Below, piece by piece: positions 35,473-44,152 of a DNA stretch of 64,000 bases. The notes under the pieces are model-generated. The model was not told the origin of the DNA and made no database searches. It saw only the letters and a program-made list of their open reading frames with translations. How positions within the stretch are numbered: position 1 is the stretch's first letter; the number at the start of each line of letters is the position of its first letter. Made by a program: the position numbers and the translations under genes. The DNA comes from Natronosalvus rutilus (GTDB taxonomy: Archaea; Halobacteriota; Halobacteria; Halobacteriales; Natrialbaceae), in NCBI RefSeq assembly GCF_024204665.1, contig NZ_CP100355.1, forward strand, positions 1,155,451 to 1,219,450, given 5' to 3'.

Positions 35473-36846
35473 ATGGAAGAAGTAGATATCCTCTGCCCGA
35501 CGGGGCATCTTGCGACCGTCCCGTTCGAGGAAGAGAGCTTCTGGAGAGGCGTCGAGAAGGAGCCGGATTTTATTTGCGCCGACTCTGGTAGTAACGACAT
35601 CGGCCCCCAACCGTTCGGATCGGATACCCCCGTGTGTGAAGAGAAATGGCAACAACACGACCTCGAATTGATGCTTCGGGGCAGTCGCCAACTCGACGTC
35701 CCGATGATTATCGGGTCCGCTTCCGACACCGGTTCGAATCGAGGCGTCGACCAGTTCGTCCGACTCATCAATGAGACTGCCGACGAATACGACCTCGATG
35801 AGTTCACGCTCGCGACCATCTACTCGGACGTCGACCGTGAGTCATTGATCCAGCGTATCGATGGCGGCGAGGTCGTCGAAGGACTCCACGACCGGGCACC
35901 ACTGGACACCGAGACGATCGCTGAGACCGACCCCATCGTTGCGGCGATGGGCGTCGAACCGATAATCGAGGCCCTCGACGGTGGGGCCGACGTCATTATC
36001 TGCGGTCGCGCGGTCGATCCAGCGATCTTCGCCGCGCCGGCTATCTGGTCCGGAATGCCAAAGGACATCGCGTACTTTTCGGGGAAAGTGATGGAGTGTG
36101 CGTCCTTCCTCGCCAAGCCGTTCGCGGGCAAAGAAAGCATCATGGGCACGATCCGTGAGGAGGAGGTCGTCCTTGAGGCTCTCTCTGAGTACCAGCATAC
36201 GACACCCGAATCCGTTGCCGGCCACGCGATGTACGAACGAGCGGATCCCAACGTCGAACACGTGCCGGGCGGGTACGTCGATATGGAAAACTGCGTGTAT
36301 GAATCCGTCGACGGCGAACGAACCCGCGTGAGCGGCCCCGTCTTCCACGACAGCGACTCCTATAAGGTCAAACTCGAGGGGGCGAGTGCAGTCGGTGAGC
36401 GCCGTATCAAGGTCGTTGGTCTTCGTGACCCGAAAGTCATCGAACAGATTGACGAGGCGATCGCGTACTCCCGTGAGAAGGTCGCAGAGCAGTTCGAGGA
36501 CGATGAGTACGAGGTGCACTACCACGTCTACGGCAAAAACGGTGTGATGGGCGAGTTAGAGCCCACCGTCGAGACGGCCAGTCACGAACTCGCGGTCGTC
36601 GTCGAAGGCATCGCCCCGACCGAACAGGTGGCCAAAGAGGTGACGAGCCTCGCTGGCAGCAGCTTTTTCTACGTTCGGTTACCGGGAATCAAGGGCACCG
36701 CTGGGACGGCAGCGTTCATGTCAGACGAGGTGTTCAAGGCGAATCGTGCCTACGAGTGGTCGGTCAACCACCTCCTCGAACTCGATCATCCACGGGCACT
36801 CCATGAGGTTGAATACACGACCGTCGGAGGTGAGGCCGATGCCTAA
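35473..36846 (+). CDS. AtuA-like (DUF1446, acyclic terpene utilisation) family protein
   Basis: A 457-residue cytoplasmic protein. Seen: an N-terminal ADSGSNDIGPQPFGSD block, IGSASDTGSNRG and GGADVIICGRAVDPA, all typical of the AtuA/DUF1446 core, and a C-terminal half with VVEGIAPTEQ and 'LPGIKGTAGTAAFMS'. Known: AtuA is encoded in the Pseudomonas acyclic terpene (citronellol/geraniol) gene cluster; the exact chemistry is unresolved. The ATG at 35473 is favoured by the TATA position. Its last codons overlap the start of the DUF4387 gene by eight bases, a pairing that recurs in many genomes, so the two products probably form a complex. Confidence 0.85.
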   Translation: MEEVDILCPTGHLATVPFEEESFWRGVEKEPDFICADSGSNDIGPQPFGSDTPVCEEKWQQHDLELMLRGSRQLDVPMIIGSASDTGSNRGVDQFVRLINETADEYDLDEFTLATIYSDVDRESLIQRIDGGEVVEGLHDRAPLDTETIAETDPIVAAMGVEPIIEALDGGADVIICGRAVDPAIFAAPAIWSGMPKDIAYFSGKVMECASFLAKPFAGKESIMGTIREEEVVLEALSEYQHTTPESVAGHAMYERADPNVEHVPGGYVDMENCVYESVDGERTRVSGPVFHDSDSYKVKLEGASAVGERRIKVVGLRDPKVIEQIDEAIAYSREKVAEQFEDDEYEVHYHVYGKNGVMGELEPTVETASHELAVVVEGIAPTEQVAKEVTSLAGSSFFYVRLPGIKGTAGTAAFMSDEVFKANRAYEWSVNHLLELDHPRALHEVEYTTVGGEADA

Positions 36847-37177
36847 GAAAACGCTGTACGAACTCACGAAAACGGTGCGGAGCAAAAACGCGAGCGTGGA
36901 CCACATCACGTTCGACGTCATCTTTTCGGACCAAGCGGTGTATGAGTACGTCCGAGACAACCGACTCGTCACGGAGGAGGACATCGCAGCGTTGTATGAC
37001 ATCCCACTCGAAAAGATCAACGTGTTCGTCTACTTCGACCCTGCGAAAGCGCTCAAGTTCACGCTCTCTCGCCCACAGCCGAGCGGAGGGCCAGGCGAGG
37101 GTGACGTCTACGGAGCACAGCAGTACGCGCCGCTTTTCGACGTTGAGCTGTCGATTCCCGAATCGCTCGCCGACTAA
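36839..37177 (+). CDS. DUF4387 family protein, partner of the AtuA-like protein
   Basis: A 112-residue protein. Seen: LYELTKTVRSKNASVDHITFDVIF (the family's opening), EYVRDNRLVTEEDIAALYDI, and a Gly/Pro-rich loop RPQPSGGPGEGDVYGAQQY, all characteristic of DUF4387. The ATG at 36839 gives the canonical MPKKTLYEL start. Known: it occurs next to or fused to DUF1446; no reaction has been assigned. Converges with the DUF35 gene, with ~85 bases between the stops. Confidence 0.87.
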   Translation: MPKKTLYELTKTVRSKNASVDHITFDVIFSDQAVYEYVRDNRLVTEEDIAALYDIPLEKINVFVYFDPAKALKFTLSRPQPSGGPGEGDVYGAQQYAPLFDVELSIPESLAD

Positions 37178-37260
37178 GGATCGACAGCCACGACCGGGTT
37201 CTTCCCGCCGCCGCTCGGGTTCTGCTCTGACGCCGTTTCCTCGAGTTTGTCGCTTCGACG

Positions 37261-37641
37261 TTATTGTGGCCGAAACGCAACCACTCGCTCACCTGCAGCC
37301 GTTTCCTCGAGTGAAAGCGTTACCTGTTGGCCGACCTCGACATCATCGGGGTCGACCCCTCGCAACAGCCCGGTCATCTTGACGAGTCCAAAGGCCGCAA
37401 CCGCGGTCGTATACGGGGCGTCATCGCCGAACCCAGGCGGTGGAATCTCGATCCGGGTGTACGTCTCGAGAGCGCCGACTGTCGGAACCGGCTCGGGCGT
37501 CAACTCCGTCGCTCCGCAAGTTGGACAGATACGCCGCGGTGGAAGCCACCAGTGCTCGTTCGGACAGGCGAGCGCAAACGGTTCACCTTCGTCGACGGCC
37601 TCGAGGAAGGCTTCGTATCCGCCGGTGGTCTCGTCGGTCAC
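37261..37641 (-). CDS. OB-fold/zinc-ribbon protein (DUF35 family), thiolase partner
   Basis: A 126-residue protein. Seen: a rubredoxin-like zinc ribbon in which CPNEHWWLPPRRICPTCG gives Cys residues at about 26, 39 and 42 (one ligand position is not a clear CxxC), and a C-terminal OB barrel (VGALETYTRIEIPPPGFGD ... AVAAFGLVKMTGLL). Known: DUF35 proteins bind thiolase and, in archaea, HMG-CoA synthase, channelling acetoacetyl-CoA. Its ATG overlaps the thiolase stop by four bases, so the two are co-translated. Confidence 0.88.
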   Translation of the reverse strand: MTDETTGGYEAFLEAVDEGEPFALACPNEHWWLPPRRICPTCGATELTPEPVPTVGALETYTRIEIPPPGFGDDAPYTTAVAAFGLVKMTGLLRGVDPDDVEVGQQVTLSLEETAAGERVVAFRPQ

Positions 37642-38804
37642 TCGATCACCTCCACGATGTGGACGGTGGCCGTCGCAACCGTTCCGCCGGCGTTGTGAGC
37701 CAGGCCAACCCTCGCGTTCGGCACGGCCGACGCGTTAGGGTGGGTCCCCGCGAGCAGCCTGGCAACGGCGACAACTTGGGCGGCGCCCGTCGCCCCGACC
37801 GGATGCCCCTTTGCCTTTAGCCCACCTGAGAGGTTTACTGGTAATCGACCGCCTCTGGTCGTCACACCATCTCGAGCCAACCCCATTCCTTCGCCGCGCT
37901 CGATGAAGCCAAGGGACTCGAGAGCCAGCACCTCTGCGATCGTAAAGCAGTCATGGACTTCAGCCAGATCGACGTCCTGTGAGGTAATTCCGGCGGCCGC
38001 GTACGCCTCAGTGGCTGCGCTTTCAGTCGCAGGCGTGTACGTCATCGACGCTCGGTCCTGGAGGGCGAGTCGGTCGGACCCGGCCCCGGAACCGGTGATC
38101 GCCGTCGGCGCCTCGAGGCCGTGAGACTCGGCGAAGCGTTCGCTCACCAGGACGAGGGCGGCAGCGCCGTCGCTGATCGGACACGCGTCGTACAGCCCGA
38201 GCGGCGAGGCGACGATTGGCGCCTCAAGTGCCTCCTCGACGGTAATCTCGTGCTGGTAGTGGGCGTCTGGATTTGCGGCCGCGTTCGCGTGATTCTTGAC
38301 CGCGATGTGGGCGAGGTCGGTTTTCGAGCCGCCGTATGCTTCGATATAGGCTCGCGCCATCAGTGCGTACGCCCCGGGGAACGTGACCCCGGCCTGCCCT
38401 TCGTATACGGCGTCGGCGGCCGTCGCCAATCCACCGGTCACCGCGGTCGTCCCCATGTTGGTCAGGCGCTCCATTCCGCCGACGACGGCGACGTCGGTCT
38501 GGCCGGCTTCGATCGCACGGACGGCGTCACGGACGGCCAGTCCGCTCGAGGCGCACGCGCCCTCGAGGCGCCTCGTCGGTGCAGCCACACCGATCGCGTC
38601 GGCCATTAGCGGTCCCTGATGCCCCTGCTCCTCGGCGAGTTCGCCGATGAAATTCCCGTAGTAGACTTCTTCAATCGCTTCGGGTGAAATCCCGGCGTCC
38701 GCGAGCGCTGCCAGCCCCGCTTCGGCGAAAAGATCCCGGCCAGAGCGCCCCTCGTGAACGCCGAAGCGGGTAAGCCCAGTACCGGCGATGCGTGTCGTAC
38801 TCAT
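37638..38804 (-). CDS. thiolase (acetyl-CoA acetyltransferase / SCP-x type)
   Basis: A 388-residue enzyme. Seen: the acylation cysteine in LEGACASSGLAVRDAV (Cys84), VVGGMERLTNM, EVHDCFTIAEVLALE, and the catalytic GHPVGATGAAQ histidine block. Known reaction: transfer of an acyl group between CoA thioesters, either thiolytic cleavage of 3-ketoacyl-CoA or condensation. Its immediate partner is DUF35. Upstream lies the CaiB gene, then an acyl-CoA dehydrogenase, so a degradative role is likely. Start at 38804 (MSTTRIAG) is the family's usual N-terminus; the longer frame to 38885 adds an unlike basic sequence. Confidence 0.9.
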   Translation of the reverse strand: MSTTRIAGTGLTRFGVHEGRSGRDLFAEAGLAALADAGISPEAIEEVYYGNFIGELAEEQGHQGPLMADAIGVAAPTRRLEGACASSGLAVRDAVRAIEAGQTDVAVVGGMERLTNMGTTAVTGGLATAADAVYEGQAGVTFPGAYALMARAYIEAYGGSKTDLAHIAVKNHANAAANPDAHYQHEITVEEALEAPIVASPLGLYDACPISDGAAALVLVSERFAESHGLEAPTAITGSGAGSDRLALQDRASMTYTPATESAATEAYAAAGITSQDVDLAEVHDCFTIAEVLALESLGFIERGEGMGLARDGVTTRGGRLPVNLSGGLKAKGHPVGATGAAQVVAVARLLAGTHPNASAVPNARVGLAHNAGGTVATATVHIVEVIE

Positions 38805-38921
38805 CGTTTTCCCCGTTGCCAGTCGTCGTGCTCTTCTCGCCACCGGCGGGTGCGATGCCCCGCAGATGGCGTTCGTCCTCGCCACCGGGCATCTCGGGCA
38901 CTCAGCCAGTCGGTCGGCGGG

Positions 38922-40166
38922 TTAGACGACGTCATCGTCCTCGAGGTTCCGTATCGTGTCGGCCTCATACCCCAGTTCTGAGAGCACTTCCTCTGTGTGC
39001 TCGCCGAGGTCAGGTGGGTGTCGGTGAACGGTCGTCGCCGACGCCGACAGATGCATTGGACTTGCCGGCATCTCGACAGTCCCAGCGCGCGGATGTTCGA
39101 CCGTGGCTTTCATCCCACGGGCCTTAGCCTGTGGATGGGCAAAGGCGTCTGCCATGTCGTAAACGGGCGACACCGGGACGTCCGCTGCCTCAAGGAGCGT
39201 GACGATTTCGTCGGTTTCGTACGGCTTGATTTCTTCCGCGATAATCCCTTCCAGCGCGTCGCGGTGATCGACGCGATCAGCGTTACAGCGAAACCGCTCG
39301 TCCTCGAGGAGATCCGGTCGCTCGAGGGCGTGACACAGGTTTTGCCAGAGCTTTTCGGAGGCGGCGGCTACGACGACGTGCCCGTCCGTCGTCGAGAACG
39401 CCTGGTACGGGACGATCGTCGGATGTCTTGATCCCATCTTCTCAGGCGGCTCTCCGGTCGCAAAGTAGTTACTGGCCATGTAGGACATCCAGGCGAGTTG
39501 CCCATCGAACAGGCTGACGTCCACTTTCTGGCCGCCGGCATCGGCGAACGCCCGGCGAAAGAGTGCTGCCAGGATCGCCTGGGTCGCATACATGCCTGCG
39601 CCAAGGTCGGCGATGGCGACCCCAACCCGGACGGGATCTCCGTCGGCTTCGCCGGTAATACTCATCATCCCGCTCTCAGCTTGCATGATCAAATCGTAGG
39701 CCGGCCGCTCGGCGTACGGCCCCCACTCGCCGTATCCCGAGAGTGAACAGTAGACGAGATCCGGATTCACGGCGGCGAGGTCTTCATAGTCCAGACCCCA
39801 CCGCTCCGTGGTTCCGACCCGAAAGTTTTCGACGAACACGTCCGCATCGCGGGCGAGGTCGCGAAGGATGTCTCGCCCGCGTTCGTCCTTGAGGTTCAAC
39901 GTGATCGATCGTTTGTTGCGATTGACGCTCGCGTAGTAGGCGCTGAGCGATTCCTCACCGTTTCCGAACGTTGGTGGATGCCAGCCGCGGGTCTGATCGC
40001 CGCTCCCTGGCCGTTCGACCTTGATCACGTCCGCGCCCAGATCGCCTAACTGCATCGTACAAAACGGACCGACGAGGACCTGTGAGGCGTCGACGACCGT
40101 CACCCCCTCGAGCGGGCCCGCTTCAGTCTCTGGTTCGCGTGCTTCTCCAACCATCTGTGTTCTCAC
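38922..40166 (-). CDS. CaiB/BaiF family III CoA-transferase
   Basis: A 414-residue enzyme. Seen: LEGVTVVDASQVLVGPF near the start, LGADVIKVERPGSGDQTR, NRNKRSITLNLK, YDLIMQAESGMMSITG, and VAIADLGAGMYA with Asp187 as likely nucleophile. Known: family III enzymes move CoA from one carboxylic acid to another by a ping-pong route through aspartyl thioesters. Inferred here: activation of a dicarboxylate such as glutarate with CoA from succinyl-CoA, because the next enzyme is glutaryl-CoA-dehydrogenase-like. Its ATG (40166) overlaps the stop of that gene by four bases. Confidence 0.9.
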   Translation of the reverse strand: MRTQMVGEAREPETEAGPLEGVTVVDASQVLVGPFCTMQLGDLGADVIKVERPGSGDQTRGWHPPTFGNGEESLSAYYASVNRNKRSITLNLKDERGRDILRDLARDADVFVENFRVGTTERWGLDYEDLAAVNPDLVYCSLSGYGEWGPYAERPAYDLIMQAESGMMSITGEADGDPVRVGVAIADLGAGMYATQAILAALFRRAFADAGGQKVDVSLFDGQLAWMSYMASNYFATGEPPEKMGSRHPTIVPYQAFSTTDGHVVVAAASEKLWQNLCHALERPDLLEDERFRCNADRVDHRDALEGIIAEEIKPYETDEIVTLLEAADVPVSPVYDMADAFAHPQAKARGMKATVEHPRAGTVEMPASPMHLSASATTVHRHPPDLGEHTEEVLSELGYEADTIRNLEDDDVV

Positions 40167-41338
40167 TGCTCATAGGCGGGAATTCCAGTAAGATCATGGC
40201 CCAATACGAGGGTGTGGATGTCGTGGGTGCCTTCGTAGGTGTAGACTGTCTCCATATTTGCCAGGTGGCGCATCGGCGAGTAGTCAGTGGTGATGCCGTT
40301 TCCGCCCAGCATCTCGCGGGCGACGCGCGACTGCTCGCGGGCCATCCGGACGTTGTTGCGCTTTGCCATCGAGACCTGCTGTGGACGCAACTCACCGCAC
40401 GCTTTCAACTCCGCGAGACGGTGAGCCAGCAACTGGGCGAGCGTGATTTGAGTGGCCATCTCCGCCAGTTTGTCCTGCTGGAGTTGGAACCGGCCGATCG
40501 GCCCGCCGAACTGTTCGCGGTCGGTCGCGTACTGGCGGGCGGTCTCGAAGCAATCGCGGGCCGCGCCGACGGCGCCCCAGGCGATGCCGTAGCGTGCCTG
40601 GGTGAGACACGACAACGGCCCCTTCATGCCTTCGACGCCTGGCAACACGTTCTCCTCGGGGACGCGCACGTCGTTCAGGCCGATCTCGCCCGTAATGGAG
40701 GCACGCAGGGAGAGCTTTTCGGTGATCTTGTTCGTGCTGACGCCGTCGCGATCCGTTTCCACGAGGAAGCCGCGAACCGCATCGCCACCCGCGGCGTCAC
40801 TCGAGCGATCCTTCGCCCAGACGACCGCAACGTCCGCGATTGGGGAGTTGGTAATCCAGGTCTTCGACCCGTTAAGGACGTAGCCGTCTGCGTCGCGTTC
40901 GGCGTTCGTCTCTAACCCCGATGGGTTCGATCCGTGCTCGGGTTCCGTCAGCCCGAAACAGCCGACGGCCTCGCCCGCCCCGAGTTTCGGGAGCCACTCC
41001 TCTTTCTGGGCCTCGCTCCCGTAGGCGTGGATGGGGTACATCACGAGTGCGCCCTGGACCGAGGCCATCGATCGAAGTCCGGAGTCGCAGGCCTCGAGTT
41101 CCTGCATCAGCAATCCATAGGCGGTCTCGGAAACGTTCGGCGAGCCGTACCCTTCGAGATTGGGCGCATAAAAGCCCATTTCGCCCATCTCGGGGATTAA
41201 TTCCGTGGGGAAGGTGCCGTTCTCGAAGTGCTCGCCGATCCCGGGGCGAACCTCCTCGTCGACAAATTCACGGGCGCTATCCTGGATGAGGCGCTCTTCA
41301 GCGTCTAGACCCGCCTCTAACTCTACAAAGTCGAGCAT
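40163..41338 (-). CDS. acyl-CoA dehydrogenase, glutaryl-CoA-dehydrogenase-like
   Basis: A 391-residue flavoprotein. Seen: an N-terminal ACAD start, DSGLRSMASVQGALV (the Arg corresponds to the glutaryl-binding Arg of human GCDH), CFGLTEPEHGSNPSG, and C-terminal TYEGTHDIHTLVLG with the catalytic Glu in the GCDH position. Known: GCDH oxidises and decarboxylates glutaryl-CoA to crotonyl-CoA using FAD; electrons pass to ETF. The start at 41338 is supported by a TATA sequence 24-33 bases upstream. Substrate assignment is inferred from these residues and the CaiB neighbour. Confidence 0.88.
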   Translation of the reverse strand: MLDFVELEAGLDAEERLIQDSAREFVDEEVRPGIGEHFENGTFPTELIPEMGEMGFYAPNLEGYGSPNVSETAYGLLMQELEACDSGLRSMASVQGALVMYPIHAYGSEAQKEEWLPKLGAGEAVGCFGLTEPEHGSNPSGLETNAERDADGYVLNGSKTWITNSPIADVAVVWAKDRSSDAAGGDAVRGFLVETDRDGVSTNKITEKLSLRASITGEIGLNDVRVPEENVLPGVEGMKGPLSCLTQARYGIAWGAVGAARDCFETARQYATDREQFGGPIGRFQLQQDKLAEMATQITLAQLLAHRLAELKACGELRPQQVSMAKRNNVRMAREQSRVAREMLGGNGITTDYSPMRHLANMETVYTYEGTHDIHTLVLGHDLTGIPAYEQ

Positions 41339-41361
41339 CACACGAGGTATATCAACACCGG

Positions 41362-41371
41362 TAATATAATT
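41362..41371 (-). promoter_or_regulatory. TATA box of the acyl-CoA degradation operon
   Basis: Read on the minus strand AATTATATTA, 24-33 bases before the ATG at 41338. Predicts a leaderless mRNA for the dehydrogenase-CaiB-thiolase-DUF35 transcript. Confidence 0.55.
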
Positions 41372-41441
41372 CTTTGTATCGACTACCTCTCTCGACTGGC
41401 TAGTCACGGGACAGTTTGCTCGAACCTCCACCCGAAACCGA

Positions 41442-42212
41442 TTACTGGTAGGCGAGTTTGAGTTCGATCTCGTTTACGGCCCCCAATAACAGATCGGGAA
41501 TCTCAGTCTCGAAATACTCACCAGTGAGTCGTCTGGCTGGGCCAGCCACCGACACCGCACCTTGAACCGTGTCATCGAGGATGATCGGGGCGCCAACGGC
41601 ACGAATACTGTCGTGGGACTCGCGATTGTTGAACGCCACGCCCCGCTCACGGATCGTTTCGAGCTCATCTTTGAGGGCGTCTCGAGCGGTGATCGTATTC
41701 GCCGTCACCTCTTCGAGTCCCGTCCGACCAACGAGTTCGTCGATACGTTCGGCGGGTAAGTGCGCAAGAATCGCTTTGCCTGCCGAGAGCGTATGGATCT
41801 GCTTGCGCTTTCCGACCCAGGAATTCGTTGGCACGCCCCGGTCACCGGTCAAGCGCGCAATGTACACGGCGTGATCGTGCTCTTCGACGACGAGGTTAAC
41901 AGCCTCATCGGTTTCCTCGACGAGCTGTTCGAGCACCGGCTCAGCGGCATCGAGCAACTCACAATAGTGGTCTTTTGCCTGCATACCGTGGTCGAGCAGT
42001 TTCAACCCCAGTCGGTACCCCTCAGGGTCCTTGATGACGTAGCCGCGCCTCTCGAGCGTCGCGAGATGATCAAACGCCGTGCTGTTCGCAATACCGATGC
42101 CCTCAGCAAGGTCCACGAGTCGTATGTGGCCAGCCTCGTGAATCGTTTCGATAATATCGAAAGTCGTCTCCGACGCTTTGATTCCCCCTCGGTTCTCTGA
42201 ATTCTGCTCCAT
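41442..42212 (-). CDS. IclR-family transcriptional regulator
   Basis: A 256-residue protein. Seen: a winged helix (GGIKASETTFDIIETI ... IRLVDLAEGIGIANSTAFDHLATLERRGYV, residues ~9-65) and the IclR effector-binding domain, with LTGDRGVPTNSWVGKRKQIH, SAGKAILAHLP, RGVAFNNRES and AVGAPIILDDTVQGAVSVAGP. Known: IclR proteins sense small carboxylates and repress or activate degradative operons. It lies ~100 bases upstream of the acyl-CoA operon in the same direction and is its probable regulator. Confidence 0.92.
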   Translation of the reverse strand: MEQNSENRGGIKASETTFDIIETIHEAGHIRLVDLAEGIGIANSTAFDHLATLERRGYVIKDPEGYRLGLKLLDHGMQAKDHYCELLDAAEPVLEQLVEETDEAVNLVVEEHDHAVYIARLTGDRGVPTNSWVGKRKQIHTLSAGKAILAHLPAERIDELVGRTGLEEVTANTITARDALKDELETIRERGVAFNNRESHDSIRAVGAPIILDDTVQGAVSVAGPARRLTGEYFETEIPDLLLGAVNEIELKLAYQ

Positions 42213-44152
42213 TGTTGGCTACACACATGGGTTACCGTCACATATGGCTTACTATCTTCTCGTCCGTGGTTGCTTTTTTCCTGTTTATTCCACAATCCGT
42301 GCCAAGCAATCAGACCCGCTCTCCTTTCGATAGACACGCGATCGCGTTCTTTGCGACGAGTGTGTCCTCCATGTCGGTCCTGATCGAACCGATTTCGGGA
42401 TGAGCGAAACAGTTGGGCACGATCCCTTCTTCCAGTGGCTGGACCTGAACGCTAATCACTGATTGACGGGAATTCACCGATACTACTGTCCAGCTGTAAA
42501 GGTACGAGACGCTGGGCGATAGTTTGACTTCGCAGGTGAGGTCGGTGCGGACCGACTGGTCTCGTAGCGAAGACAGGATAATGCGAACCGGTTCTCCCTC
42601 CAATTACACACCTAGGTTTGTAATCCCTGTCAGAAATTGGTCGAGGTCCGCATTTCGCTATCAGCGAAAGTTTAGTTGGAAGAGAAAGGGGACGGGGCTG
42701 TCTTCGGGATGGCTCTGATGGCACAGACCGAATGCCGACCACGTAGCCTCATATCAACCAACGCTATAGAATTACAATTGATAACCGGATGGGGTTTCGG
42801 CAATAGCGTAACTGGATCCTCTGTTTCGCGACTACCGAAATATTCTGCCCATTATATCCGTGAATACTGGTCTCAATCAAACAGTTCTCTGAATCTATTC
42901 GGAGGATAGCGGTCGTGAACTCGGGTGATTTGGTCAGTGAGTAGACGTGGAGGGAGTCCGGCATGTCGCTTCTACACCCGCTCAGCCAACTCTGCGATGC
43001 ACCTGATCGCTTGTGAAAGCAAGATAGATGCGAGTATGCCAGGATATTCGCCGCTGTCATTCTGTAACTGGACTTTCGATATAAATCTTAATTTATATAT
43101 TATCGTACTGTCTAGTCCCCCTCTGACATATTCATAAGATATATGATTGATCGGGGTCCTATGTGGAATAGCAGTGTATATGTTATCCACGATAGACTCT
43201 CATGCCCTACGGACTCCTCACCCACGACTCAAGAAACGGCCAAGGTGTGTTTTGAACGCCTGAAACGACTTTTCGGTATGATTGTGGCAACTCTAGCTAA
43301 GCTAATACCTCTGCTTAACCGAGATCGTGAAGACAGATAGCCCCCAGTATTTATCGAGAAATACAGGCTGGAGAAGCGTGTTCTCGGCCAAGCAATACAG
43401 AACAGCAGCGACTCGCTCAGTCCTCCATCGTCCACAAATTGCGACAGCGAGAATCCGTATCGGCCCTCCGTTTATTGTGCCTTTCTCACAAGACTGATTG
43501 CTGTAGATTATATAAATAATATTACTTATACCGTCTCCACGACGACGAAGTTACCGGCTGACCTGGATATTTATCAGATTATAGGACCAGTGGTACAGAT
43601 ACTTGGTGAGGCTGTTTAGTGTCAATTCATTCAAGGCTTGCTCGTCTTTCTCGAAGCGAACAACCGGTTGCGTAGAGTCGGGCGAAGAACCCCGCCAGGA
43701 TGTTCACCAGCCGGTTATCTTCTCACCCTTCCTCACATTCTGCCGAACAGTACTCGCTGAGCAAGGCGGCGAACACCACGGCAAACGAGGCCTTGCGCCC
43801 TTCGGTCTCCTCGCCCAGCCGATGCTGGCTGCTGTCGATGGCCCAGAAACCACTCAAAGAACGTACGGCACCAGCTACTGGACAACCCGCCAGTCGATAT
43901 CCTGGAACTCTTGTGTCGGGAGTTGAACCGGCTCCGCTGGAACGAGTTCTCGATAGTGTTCCACGGGGGATGGGTTCGTTCAATCTCACGCTGACTTCTC
44001 GAGACAACGCGTCGAGAACACGGCGGTGGCCGTCTCAGCGGAGACCAAACGTGGCCGTCTCGATCCTTCAGAGTTTCGAACACACACGTTCTCGTGACAA
44101 ACGGCTTTTGGCCGCTGGGCGCGCGAGAGCCACCATAGTTCCGCTGGAGCCC
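42213..44152. other. 1.9-kb gene-poor region upstream of orc1/cdc6, with gene debris
   Basis: No convincing gene. Two clearly A+T-rich patches occur (about 43075-43150 and 43500-43530, with runs such as TTATATAAATAATATTA). Near 43870-43985 one + frame gives a protein-like piece (QLLDNPPVDILELLCRELNRLRW-type sequence, then SIVFHGGW, ending in a stop), probably the tail of a lost gene. Haloarchaeal origins often lie next to orc1/cdc6, but I could not recognise a clear origin-recognition-box repeat here. Confidence 0.5.

Noticed and set aside
35842..36525. 227-residue reverse ORF
   Set aside because: Antisense to the AtuA-like gene, which has convincing family motifs.
43700..44152. N-terminal extension of orc1/cdc6
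   Set aside because: The 151 extra residues are basic and Ser/Arg-rich; the usual start MSKYDDLFDD lies at 44153.
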